Part shown: positions 54,767 to 62,784 of the stretch, in pieces
How positions within the stretch are numbered: position 1 is the stretch's first letter
How the letters are laid out: every line of letters begins with the position of its first letter
DNA from: Woeseiaceae bacterium
Lineage (GTDB): Bacteria > Pseudomonadota > Gammaproteobacteria > Steroidobacterales > Woeseiaceae
NCBI GenBank assembly: GCA_021773035.1
Contig: JAJFKU010000063.1
Location: 186,001-250,000 of the forward strand
Direction of reading: 5' to 3'
DNA: 64,000 nt
Translations under genes and position numbers: made by a program
Notes under the pieces: generated by a model
The model's database searches: none
The model's input: the letters and a program-made list of their open reading frames with translations, nothing else
What the model was told of the DNA's origin: nothing

Positions 54767-55261
54767 ATGGTCGCACGGCAGGACAGGGAGTACATCAGGG
54801 TTCTCGTCGCGGACGACGATGAACGCGTGCTTGAGTGCTACAGGGAGGCGTTTGGCGACCATACGCCGAATCACCTGGCGTCCGCCATAGACGCGCTGGC
54901 AGCGGAACTCTTCGACCCGGGGTCTGAGATCGAGGATCAGCCTGGATTCGAGATCGTGACCTGCAGTCAGGGTGCCGACGCTGTCGACATCGTTGCGGCC
55001 GCCGGCGAGAAAGGAGAACCGTTCGATGTTGTGATCCTCGATGTGCGCATGCCGCCCGGGATCGATGGCGTTGCCGCAGGTAGTGCGATTCGAGAGCATG
55101 ACCCGGACGTCGAAATCGTGTTCGTCAGCGGTTACTCGGATGTACCGTTTGAGGAACTGCAAAGACGTGTGCCGCCGCCGGTACGTCTGCACTACTTCAA
55201 CAAGCCTTTGTCATTTCTGCGCTTGGCCGAAGATATAGTATCGATGGTAAGGGCAAGGTGA
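54767..55261 (+). CDS. Single-domain response regulator with long insertion
   Basis: This 164-residue receiver protein has no output domain. The acidic pocket is D16/D17 (VLVADDDER), the phosphoacceptor D92 (ILDVRMPPGIDG), the Ser switch VSGYSD and the conserved Lys of FNKPLSF. The distance from acidic pair to phosphoacceptor is about 75 residues against about 45 in CheY, so an insertion of about 30 residues lies between alpha1 and beta3. GGGGAGG places the start at 54767. An ATG at 54761 overlaps the kinase stop. It is probably phosphorylated by the adjacent kinase. Confidence 0.88.
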   Translation: MVARQDREYIRVLVADDDERVLECYREAFGDHTPNHLASAIDALAAELFDPGSEIEDQPGFEIVTCSQGADAVDIVAAAGEKGEPFDVVILDVRMPPGIDGVAAGSAIREHDPDVEIVFVSGYSDVPFEELQRRVPPPVRLHYFNKPLSFLRLAEDIVSMVRAR

Positions 55262-55266
55262 ATTCA

Positions 55267-57204
55267 ATGACAGTGACCGACGCCAACAGCCCAAACATCA
55301 ACCGTGTCCTCGTTGTGGATGACGATCCACTCATCATTGCCGAATACGTGCGCTGCCTCGGTGAAGGTTTTGAGCCGGACAGCGCAACGGCAACGCTAAC
55401 GGATCTCGAGAAAGTCCTGTTCGGCGAGGAGACCGACGATCGCGGTGCGGCCAAATTCGAAGTGCATTCCCGAAACCAGGGCGAAGCGGCAGTTGAGGCG
55501 GTATCCGCAGCAATCGGAAAAGGTAAACCGTATTCCATTGTATTCCTGGATATTCGCATGCCACCGGGCATGGACGGTATCGAGGCAGCGAAGGAGATTC
55601 GACGCCTCGATGCCAGCGTCAACATTGTAATTGTAACGGGTTCGGCAAGTCCGGAACCGGAGAACCTGGGCAAGGTCATACCACCCGCTGATAAGGTCTT
55701 CTTTTTCAAAAAGCCTTTCCATGCTCTGGAATGCCGACAGCTGAGCGCCGCCCTGTGCGGGAAGTGGCATTCCGACAGGGCGCTGCGAAGTGCGAACGAA
55801 GCCCTTGAGAAGCGCGTCGCGGAACGCACGGCGGCGTTGCAGAAGATCGCCTACTTCGACATTGTTACGCGGCTGCCAAATCAACTGTTGCTCATCGAAG
55901 AACTCAAGGCGCTTATTGAGAAGGCCGAAGAGACTGATGGCGATACGGTCGCAGTACTCATCGATATCGACCGCTTCAGCTTTATCAATGAAACCATGGG
56001 CTATGATGCCGGAACGGAACTACTGCGCTCGATCGGTAACCGTCTCAGCCGCACGTTCTGTGATGAATCGGGTCGCCAACACGCGGTCGTCGGGCGCTTC
56101 GGTGCCGACGAGTTCGCGATTTTGCTGCCGGGCGTCGACAACGATACAGAAATTCGGGATATAACCGAGACAATCAGGGACACGGTTGAGGCCCCGTTCC
56201 TGATCAACGGCCGCGATCTGTTTCTTAACGCCCGCATTGGTGTTGCCTGGCACCCGGTACATGGCCGCGACGCGAAGAGCGTTTTTCGATGTGCCGAGGC
56301 AGCACTACATCGCTCGAAGCGCGGCCTGAAAAGTTCGATTACTTACTATCACAGTGAAATGCGCTATCGCGCTCGCTACAAGTTCGATCTGGAAGGAGAA
56401 CTTCGAAGCGCGATCGACAACGGCCAGATTTGCGCCCACTATCAGCCGCAGGAGAGCACCGTGACGGGCAATCTGGCCGGCGTGGAGGCACTTGCTCGCT
56501 GGATTCGACCGGATGGTTCAACGGTGCCGCCCTCGGACTTTGTTCCGCTGAGCGAGGAAATAGGCATCTCCGACCTGTTGTTCGAATCGGTAATGCGCAG
56601 CGTTTGTGCGGATGTTGCTGAGTGGCGCAGGCAAGGGGAGTGGAATATTCCTGTCAGCGTCAATCTCTCCGCGCATCAGCTACGCAACCGGGACTTGGTG
56701 AGCCTGATCAAGGGAATTCTCACCAGTACCCAGGTTGATAAAAAGCTCATCAATCTCGAGCTGACAGAGACAGTTTTGCTGGAAGATCTGACCGTGGCAC
56801 AACCAGTACTTGACGATCTGGCTGCGTTCGGCGTCGGTATTCACATCGACGATTTTGGCACCGGTTATTCGTCGCTCAGTTATCTCGCACAACTGCCCGT
56901 GCAAACGCTGAAGATCGATCAGGCGTTTATCGGCAAATTGTCGGAGTCGGGCCCCAACAATCGCGTTGTCGAAGCCATAATCGCACTCGGCAAGGCGATG
57001 CAGCTGGATGTCATCGCTGAAGGTGTCGAAACCGATCAGCAGTATGCCATCGTTCGACGGCTTGGCTGCGATCTGGTACAGGGTTACTTCATCGCCCGCC
57101 CCATGGCCGCCGATCGCTTACTGAAGTGGGTCGAAGGTTTCGAAGACACGCAGAGTATCAAGAAGCGATCGATCATCGTCGATATCGACAAGAACCGACA
57201 GTGA
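55267..57204 (+). CDS. REC-GGDEF-EAL protein, probable cyclic-di-GMP phosphodiesterase
   Basis: This 645-residue cytoplasmic protein begins with a receiver (about 12-165) holding D18-D20 and phosphoacceptor D95 (FLDIRMPPGMDG), with the same long insertion as the preceding regulator. A short coiled coil (about 170-200) precedes GGDEF (about 200-360), whose signature is degenerate: GADEF at 279-283. The EAL domain (about 375-625) is intact, with E407 (GVEALARW), D528-D529 (DDFGTGYSS) and AEGVET. It is expected to degrade cyclic di-GMP under control of the kinase. The start may also be GTG at 55258, which overlaps the upstream stop. Confidence 0.9.
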   Translation: MTVTDANSPNINRVLVVDDDPLIIAEYVRCLGEGFEPDSATATLTDLEKVLFGEETDDRGAAKFEVHSRNQGEAAVEAVSAAIGKGKPYSIVFLDIRMPPGMDGIEAAKEIRRLDASVNIVIVTGSASPEPENLGKVIPPADKVFFFKKPFHALECRQLSAALCGKWHSDRALRSANEALEKRVAERTAALQKIAYFDIVTRLPNQLLLIEELKALIEKAEETDGDTVAVLIDIDRFSFINETMGYDAGTELLRSIGNRLSRTFCDESGRQHAVVGRFGADEFAILLPGVDNDTEIRDITETIRDTVEAPFLINGRDLFLNARIGVAWHPVHGRDAKSVFRCAEAALHRSKRGLKSSITYYHSEMRYRARYKFDLEGELRSAIDNGQICAHYQPQESTVTGNLAGVEALARWIRPDGSTVPPSDFVPLSEEIGISDLLFESVMRSVCADVAEWRRQGEWNIPVSVNLSAHQLRNRDLVSLIKGILTSTQVDKKLINLELTETVLLEDLTVAQPVLDDLAAFGVGIHIDDFGTGYSSLSYLAQLPVQTLKIDQAFIGKLSESGPNNRVVEAIIALGKAMQLDVIAEGVETDQQYAIVRRLGCDLVQGYFIARPMAADRLLKWVEGFEDTQSIKKRSIIVDIDKNRQ

Positions 57205-57220
57205 TGAAAGGTGATTGAAA

Positions 57221-57266
57221 GGGGTCGGACCGCCCTTTTCCCTTCGGAAAAGGGCGGTCCGACCCC
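57221..57266. terminator. 21-bp perfect hairpin between convergent genes
   Basis: Arms 57221-57241 and 57246-57266 are exact complements around a 4-base loop. The arm starts GGGGTCGGACCGCCC, a relative of the GGGGTCAGAGCCC element. It lies 16 bases after the EAL gene and 7 bases before the OmpA-family stop. It probably ends both transcripts. Confidence 0.85.
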
Positions 57267-57273
57267 GGTTTAC

Positions 57274-58539
57274 CTAGCGTTCGACAATTCGCAGCAGTAC
57301 ACGCCGGTTGGCTGCTTTTCCAGCCGCCGATGTGTTGTCGGCGATCGGTTGCGATTCGCCGTAACCCCTGACCGACATGCGGTCCGTCGAAACACCGTTG
57401 GCAGCAAGGTAGTCGTGCACCGTCGTTGCCCGACGTGCGGAAAGACTTTCGTTGTAATCTGCGGCCCCGTCGCTGTCGGTGTGACCCGCAACTTCAACTT
57501 TGATCGACGGGTTTTTACGCAGCGTCGCCGCGGCGTCGTTCAGCACGCTCTCGGCACCGGGCAACAGGCGGTCGGAGTTGGACTCGAAATTCACACCCTG
57601 TAGCTGGATTTCCTCCTTGATCTCGCAACCCTTGATATCAACCTGTACGCCTGGCGATGAATCCGGGCATTCGTCGAGCCGGTCTACGACGCCGTCGTTA
57701 TCGCCGTCCATTTCACAGCCATCGGAGTCAACCGCCGCGCCGGCGACTGTGCCCGGGCACTTGTCCTTGTCGTCGGTAACGCCGTCGCCGTCACTGTCGA
57801 CTGCACAGCCGTCGGAGTTCACCCGTACACCGGCCGGCGTGCCGGGGCAGCGGTCACGTGAGTCGTTTACGCCGTCGCCGTCACTATCGAGCTCGCAGCC
57901 ATAGGCATCGACCGTCGTGCCGGCTGGCGTGTTCGGACAGCGGTCCATACCGTCGCTGACACCGTCACCGTCCGAGTCGACAAACTTCGGCGTTGCCGCG
58001 CCGAAAGGAATCTGAAAACCGAGGCTAAACAGGCTGTCGCTCAGATCGTCGTTCGAGGCACTCTCCAGGCGATACCGCCATTCGCCACGCAGCGACACGT
58101 TGGAAGAAAACATATCGAGCAGGAAGCCGGCACCGCCGGAAATCATGTTGCCTTCTTTCTCGGTATCGCCAGCAACGTCGTTGCTGAAGTAGCCGATACC
58201 GACATGAAGGTAGGGACTGAAACGCTCATCGCGCTTGAATACGCGCAGCATATCGACACCGATGCCCAGGTGCTGCTGGTTGCCGCCTCCTGGCCCCAAA
58301 TTCACCTTCGGGTTCGCCGCAGACACCATCCCTTCGATGTTCCAGGCATCGTTGAGCACATAGCCCAAACTCATCTGGCCACCGCTGATCCCGTCTTCGA
58401 CGCCACGATCCTTGTCGTCTTCAAGAAACGTGCCCATGACCGAAAAATAGCTTTGCCCGTCTTCGGCTTCGGCATGGGCGTCTTCCGCGCTAAGGAAAGT
58501 AACGGCGATCGTTGCGACTGCAACTGCAAGTATTCTCAT
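57274..58539 (-). CDS. OmpA-family outer-membrane protein with thrombospondin type 3 repeats
   Basis: This 421-residue protein has a signal peptide (RILAVAVATIAVTFLSAEDAHA). An N-terminal eight-strand-type beta-barrel (about 25-185) precedes four calcium-binding type 3 repeats and an OmpA/MotB peptidoglycan-binding domain (about 300-420). The last has NFESNSDRLLPGAESVLNDAA, VAGHTDSDGAADYNESLSARRA and NRRVLLRI. The architecture is that of OprF/OmpA-like structural porins linking outer membrane and cell wall. The convergent hairpin lies after its stop. Confidence 0.93.
   Translation of the reverse strand: MRILAVAVATIAVTFLSAEDAHAEAEDGQSYFSVMGTFLEDDKDRGVEDGISGGQMSLGYVLNDAWNIEGMVSAANPKVNLGPGGGNQQHLGIGVDMLRVFKRDERFSPYLHVGIGYFSNDVAGDTEKEGNMISGGAGFLLDMFSSNVSLRGEWRYRLESASNDDLSDSLFSLGFQIPFGAATPKFVDSDGDGVSDGMDRCPNTPAGTTVDAYGCELDSDGDGVNDSRDRCPGTPAGVRVNSDGCAVDSDGDGVTDDKDKCPGTVAGAAVDSDGCEMDGDNDGVVDRLDECPDSSPGVQVDIKGCEIKEEIQLQGVNFESNSDRLLPGAESVLNDAAATLRKNPSIKVEVAGHTDSDGAADYNESLSARRATTVHDYLAANGVSTDRMSVRGYGESQPIADNTSAAGKAANRRVLLRIVER
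57622..57981 (-). repeat. Four tandem 90-base type 3 repeats
   Basis: Four consecutive 30-residue units follow the pattern DSDGDGVxDxxDxCPxTxAGxxVDxxGC. The fourth is the most diverged (DGDNDGVVDRLDECPDSSPG). The aspartates bind calcium and the two cysteines per unit can form disulfides. Confidence 0.85.
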
Positions 58540-58644
58540 TGATTTGACTCCGGCATCAATTCTGTTGGTTTTTCGTCATGGCAGCAATTCTAGCACCCGA
58601 AGGCGCTGAGGCGAAACGATTGCTGTTTGTTGCGTGGGCGCTAC

Positions 58645-61600
58645 TTATTGAGCCGCGGGCTCGGAGAGCGCCAGCAATCCCGCCGCGACTTGCTTGCGAA
58701 CACGAGTAGCGGCTTCTTCCTTGACCGGCCCGTAGCCTCGTATATCCATGTATAGCTGAATCAGCCGTATCGCCTCGCCCAGAGACTCTTGTCGCAGTGC
58801 CGGCAGCAGCGTTTCAAGGACAGTCTCGAACTCGCTGATGAGCTCGCGCTCCATGCGTCTCTCGGCCGTATAAGCGAACAGATCCAGCGGTGTACCACGT
58901 AGTCTTCGCAAGCCGGCGAGAACGCGGAACGCGGGCAACATCCAGGCGCCGAATTCCTTCTTGCGCGGGCGCCCGCGAGCGTCAACGCCGCTATTCAGAA
59001 ACGGCGGTGCGAGGTGGAAGCGGAGTTTCGCCGCTGCACCGAATTGCGTGCGAACCGAGTCGATGAACGCCTTTTGCGTGTGTAGTCTCGCGACTTCGTA
59101 CTCGTCTTTGTAGCTGAGTAATTTGAAGTAGCTCCTCGCCACTGCTTCGGACAGGCGGCTTTGCCCGTCAATCGCCTGTTCGGTTTCACGAGTTCGTTTG
59201 ACGAGTGCTTCGTAGCGTTGTGCAAGTGCGGCGTTTTGATAGTCTGTCAGGAACGCCCGACGTCTGCCGACGATGTCATCAAGCGACTCGTCGTCCGAAT
59301 TGTCTGTATTCATCGCTCGCTGGATACGAGCGGGGTCGACAGCTGCCACCCGGCCCAGCATAAACGCCTGCTTGTTGTTATCGACAGCCACGGCGTTCAG
59401 TTCGATGGCGCGTAACAGGGCTGACAGTGACACCGGGACAAGGCCCCGCTGCCAGGCGTATCCAAGCAGCAGTACGTTGGCGTAGATGGTATCCCCTAGC
59501 AGGGCGCCGGCAACTGCGTTGGCATCCAGCGTCGACAGGTTTGCCACACCGACTGCGGCGCCTATCGCGTCAATCCTGTCGCTGGCACGCAGGTTGGCGT
59601 CGCGATGCCGGATGAAATCGGCCGTTAACATTTCGGCTGTATTGACTACGGCCCGGGTAGAGTCTTTGCTGTAAGTGTGCGAAGCCTTGGCCGACGAGCT
59701 GACCACAAGATCGCAGCCGATAAGGGCGTCGGCACGAGCGGCCTCGATACGTACCTGATTGATGTCAGCCGGGCTGTCGGCGATACGAATGTAGCTCAAC
59801 ACCGGGCCGAACTTTTGCGCGAAGCCCATGAAGTCCAGAACACTGCTGCCTTTGCCTTCGAGATGTGCGGCCATCGTAATCAGAGCGCCAACGGTAATGA
59901 CGCCGGTGCCGCCAACACCGGTGACCAGCAGGTCGTAGCAGGAATCGATACTCGGGATTTCGGGTTCAGGCAGCGCGTCTGAGGCAATGGTCAGCTTGCC
60001 TGCGAAGGAAACCGTCGCCTCCTGAGTCGACTGTCTTCGGACGTCGCCTTCAACAGTGACGAAGCTCGGACAAAAGCCGTTGACGCAGGAGAAGTCCTTG
60101 TTACAGGTGTTCTGATCGATCTGACGTTTACGCCCGAACGGCGTTTCCTTCGGCACGACTGACAGGCAGTTCGATTCGACCGAGCAGTCACCGCAGCCTT
60201 CGCAGACCAGGTCGTTGATGACGACAAATTTCTGCGGATCGGTCAGCGTGCCGCGTTTTCGGCGACGACGTTTTTCGGTAGCGCAGGCCTGTGCATAGAT
60301 GAGCACCGTTACGCCCGGAATCTCACGTAACTCGCGTTGCACGGCGTCCATTTCCCGTCGATGCGCAATCGTTATGCCGGTGGGGAGTTCGCGGGCATCG
60401 AACAGCTCGGGTTCATCGGAGACAAGCGCGATCCTGTCGACACCTTCGGCGCGCACCGTGTGCGCTATCGACTGTACGGAAACCGGCCCGTCTACCGGCT
60501 GCCCGCCAGTCATCGCAACGGCATCGTTATAGAGAATCTTAAACGTGATGTTGGTTGCTGCGGCGACAGCCTGCCGGATGGCGAGTGAACCGGAGTGATA
60601 GAACGTGCCGTCACCGAGGTTTTGGAAAATATGTTTGCCGCCGTTGAACTTCGAGCGGGTGATCCAGTTAACCCCTTCACCGCCCATCTGGATCAGACCA
60701 TCGGTATCGCGGTCCATCCAGCTGGCCATAAAGTGGCAACCGATACCTGCAAGTGCTTTCGAACCGTCCGGTACCTTGGTAGACGAATTGTGCGGGCAGC
60801 CGGAACAGAAATACGGCGTTCGTTTTGCACCGCCAATCTCGATGCTCGCGCCACGGTCCTGCAGCAACTGCTGTGCCCGTTGCGTGTAGGTGTTACCGCC
60901 GAACTCACGATCAAGGCGGCGCGCGACGATGCCTGCCAGCTGCACAGGTGATAACTCGCCTACCCACGGTACCAGTCGCTTGCCTTCTTCGTCCTGCTTG
61001 CCGACCATGCGCTTGGGTTTGCGGCCGGGGTAGTCGTAAAAGTACTCCTTGAACTGGCTTTCGATGATGCCGCGTTTTTCCTCGACGACCAGCACCTCGT
61101 GCTTGTTCTTCACAAACTCGAGCGCGCCGTTGGGTTCCAGCGGCCAAACGAGGCCGACTTTGTAGATGTCGATACCGATGCTTGCAGCGTTACGCTTGTC
61201 GATCCCCAACAGTCGCAGGGCCTCCATCAGGTCGAGATGGGCCTTGCCGGTTGTGACGATGCCGAAACGCGCATTCGGGACATCGAAGATCTTGCGGTCG
61301 ATGGGGTTTGCAGAGGCGAAGGCCAGTGTCGCGGCTTTCTTGCTCTCCAGGCGCTCCTCGATCTGCGGTCCCGGGAAATCCGGCCAGCGATAGTGCAGGC
61401 CGTCGGCGGGCGCTTTGAAATCCTCTGGAATGACGAACTGCGGATAGGGCGGTAACTGGACCGACATCGCCGATTCGACGGTTTCCGAAATTGCCTTGAA
61501 CCCCACCCACATCCCGGAGAATCGCGACAACGCAATGCCATACAGACCGAAGTGCAGGTATTCGGCGACGCTTGCCGGATTCAGGTTCGGCATCATAAAG

Positions 61601-62115
61601 GTCATGAAGGCAACGTCTGACTGGTGCGGCATCGACGACGACACGCAGCCGTGATCGTCTCCGGCAACGACCAGAACGCCGCCGTGCGGCGAGCTGCCGT
61701 AGGCATTGCCGTGCTTCAGCGCGTCGCCTGAGCGGTCAACACCCGGTCCCTTGCCATACCAGATGCCGAACACCCCATCGACGCTGCGCTCCGGATCGGT
61801 TTCTACCTGCTGCGAGCCGAGTACCGCCGTGGCTGCGAGATCTTCGTTGACCGCCGGAAGGAACTCGATGCCGTCGGCGTCGAGAAAAGACTTCGCGCGC
61901 CAGAGTTCCTGATCGAATGCGCCCAGCGGCGAGCCCCGATAACCGCTGACAAATCCGGCCGTCCTGAGGCCGGCAGCCCGGTCGATGGTGCGCTGCATCA
62001 GTGGAATGCGAACCAGCGCCTGAGTGCCGGTCAGAAAGACACGTCCGGACTCCCTGCGATAGCGATCGTCGAGTTCGTAGTTATCCAGTGGGTAGTTTGC
62101 TGCCTTGGCGCTCAT
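58645..62115 (-). CDS. Indolepyruvate:ferredoxin oxidoreductase, fused large and small subunits
   Basis: This 1156-residue enzyme oxidatively decarboxylates aryl-pyruvates or other 2-keto acids to acyl-CoA. Order of domains: pyrimidine-binding TPP domain (about 15-260, SGYRGSPLGAFDQEL), TPP pyrophosphate domain (about 440-620, CSGCPHNSS and GIGCHFMASWMDRD), a 4Fe-4S cluster (CEGCGDCSVESNC) and the gamma domain (about 730-930, VTGVGGTGVITVGALITMAAH). The fused form is typical of aerobic proteobacteria. The start is ATG at 62115. A TTG-led extension to 62184 enters the divergent promoter. It is divergent from an Lrp-family regulator. Confidence 0.93.
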   Translation of the reverse strand: MSAKAANYPLDNYELDDRYRRESGRVFLTGTQALVRIPLMQRTIDRAAGLRTAGFVSGYRGSPLGAFDQELWRAKSFLDADGIEFLPAVNEDLAATAVLGSQQVETDPERSVDGVFGIWYGKGPGVDRSGDALKHGNAYGSSPHGGVLVVAGDDHGCVSSSMPHQSDVAFMTFMMPNLNPASVAEYLHFGLYGIALSRFSGMWVGFKAISETVESAMSVQLPPYPQFVIPEDFKAPADGLHYRWPDFPGPQIEERLESKKAATLAFASANPIDRKIFDVPNARFGIVTTGKAHLDLMEALRLLGIDKRNAASIGIDIYKVGLVWPLEPNGALEFVKNKHEVLVVEEKRGIIESQFKEYFYDYPGRKPKRMVGKQDEEGKRLVPWVGELSPVQLAGIVARRLDREFGGNTYTQRAQQLLQDRGASIEIGGAKRTPYFCSGCPHNSSTKVPDGSKALAGIGCHFMASWMDRDTDGLIQMGGEGVNWITRSKFNGGKHIFQNLGDGTFYHSGSLAIRQAVAAATNITFKILYNDAVAMTGGQPVDGPVSVQSIAHTVRAEGVDRIALVSDEPELFDARELPTGITIAHRREMDAVQRELREIPGVTVLIYAQACATEKRRRRKRGTLTDPQKFVVINDLVCEGCGDCSVESNCLSVVPKETPFGRKRQIDQNTCNKDFSCVNGFCPSFVTVEGDVRRQSTQEATVSFAGKLTIASDALPEPEIPSIDSCYDLLVTGVGGTGVITVGALITMAAHLEGKGSSVLDFMGFAQKFGPVLSYIRIADSPADINQVRIEAARADALIGCDLVVSSSAKASHTYSKDSTRAVVNTAEMLTADFIRHRDANLRASDRIDAIGAAVGVANLSTLDANAVAGALLGDTIYANVLLLGYAWQRGLVPVSLSALLRAIELNAVAVDNNKQAFMLGRVAAVDPARIQRAMNTDNSDDESLDDIVGRRRAFLTDYQNAALAQRYEALVKRTRETEQAIDGQSRLSEAVARSYFKLLSYKDEYEVARLHTQKAFIDSVRTQFGAAAKLRFHLAPPFLNSGVDARGRPRKKEFGAWMLPAFRVLAGLRRLRGTPLDLFAYTAERRMERELISEFETVLETLLPALRQESLGEAIRLIQLYMDIRGYGPVKEEAATRVRKQVAAGLLALSEPAAQ

Positions 62116-62203
62116 CTTGTTTACGTCAGCCGGGCTTTTGCTAACGCAATAGTTTCTCAGGAAATCGCCGGGTATCGGTGCCAATCATCCCGTTCTATAG
62201 CAA

Positions 62204-62274
62204 TTTTTCGAGAAAAAATATCAAAATTAACCAAAAAATGGCAAAGTAATCCATATTTTCCAATTTCTGGAAAA
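62204..62274. promoter_or_regulatory. Two A/T-rich dyads, candidate Lrp-family operators
   Basis: TTTTTC-GA-GAAAAA (62204-62217) and TTTTCCA-ATTTC-TGGAAAA (62256-62274) lie between the divergent oxidoreductase and Lrp-family genes. The second ends 3 bases before the regulator start codon. Both are dyads of the A/T-rich kind bound by Lrp/AsnC proteins. Confidence 0.5.
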
Positions 62275-62277
62275 ACG

Positions 62278-62739
62278 ATGCTTGAAATCAAGGACCAGCG
62301 GCTGCTGGCTGAACTGCAGCGCGACAGCCGTCTGACGATGCAGGAACTGGCGGATAGGGTGGGTATGTCGACATCGGCGTGCTGGCGGCGCGTAAAAACG
62401 CTCGAGAACGACGGCATCATCAGCCGTTACGCCGTCATCGTCGACACCCGAAAAGCAGGCTTTGGCCTGTCGTCTATGGTGCATGTATCGCTCGCGCGTC
62501 ACGAGCAGAAGAACGTCGATCAATTCATCCAGGCCGTGTCGCGACACGCGGAAGTGCTGGAGTGTTTCGCGACCAGTGGCGAGGCCGATTTTCACCTGCG
62601 CGTCGTCGTCGAGGACATGGATGCCTACAACCGCTTTCTCGACGATTTCATTTTCAAACTACCCGGTGTGTCACAGGTGCGTTCCAACATCGTCCTCAAG
62701 GAAATCAAGTCCGACACCGCGCTGCCGTTCAGTCCCTAA
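62278..62739 (+). CDS. Lrp/AsnC-family regulator beside the 2-keto acid oxidoreductase
   Basis: This 153-residue protein has an N-terminal HTH (LADRVGMSTSACWRRVKTLENDGII) and a RAM domain (about 65-145). It is divergent from the indolepyruvate oxidoreductase, which it probably regulates in response to an amino acid. TGGA six bases before the ATG is a weak ribosome-binding site. It is similar throughout to the regulator at 13985 (CWRR helix, xDMDAYN-F, -TALP ending). Confidence 0.9.
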   Translation: MLEIKDQRLLAELQRDSRLTMQELADRVGMSTSACWRRVKTLENDGIISRYAVIVDTRKAGFGLSSMVHVSLARHEQKNVDQFIQAVSRHAEVLECFATSGEADFHLRVVVEDMDAYNRFLDDFIFKLPGVSQVRSNIVLKEIKSDTALPFSP

Positions 62740-62780
62740 AGGGGTCAGAGTCCTTTAGATAAGGGCTCTGACCCCTTTTG
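62738..62780. terminator. Inverted GGGGTCAGAGCCCTT pair between Lrp gene and paaZ
   Basis: AAAGGGGTCAGAGTCCTT (62738-62755) pairs with AAGGGCTCTGACCCCTTT (62761-62778) with one T-G pair and a 5-base loop. It lies between the convergent stops and ends in T on the plus strand. It is the same element as at 34685 and 44091. Confidence 0.8.
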
Positions 62781-62784
62781 ATAC

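Noticed and set aside
57622..57981. Tandem 90-base repeats as a CRISPR-like or satellite array
   Set aside because: They are in frame in the OmpA-family gene and encode type 3 calcium-binding repeats.
62116..62184. 23-residue extension of the 2-keto acid oxidoreductase
   Set aside because: It would need a TTG start with no ribosome-binding site and would occupy the divergent promoter gap.
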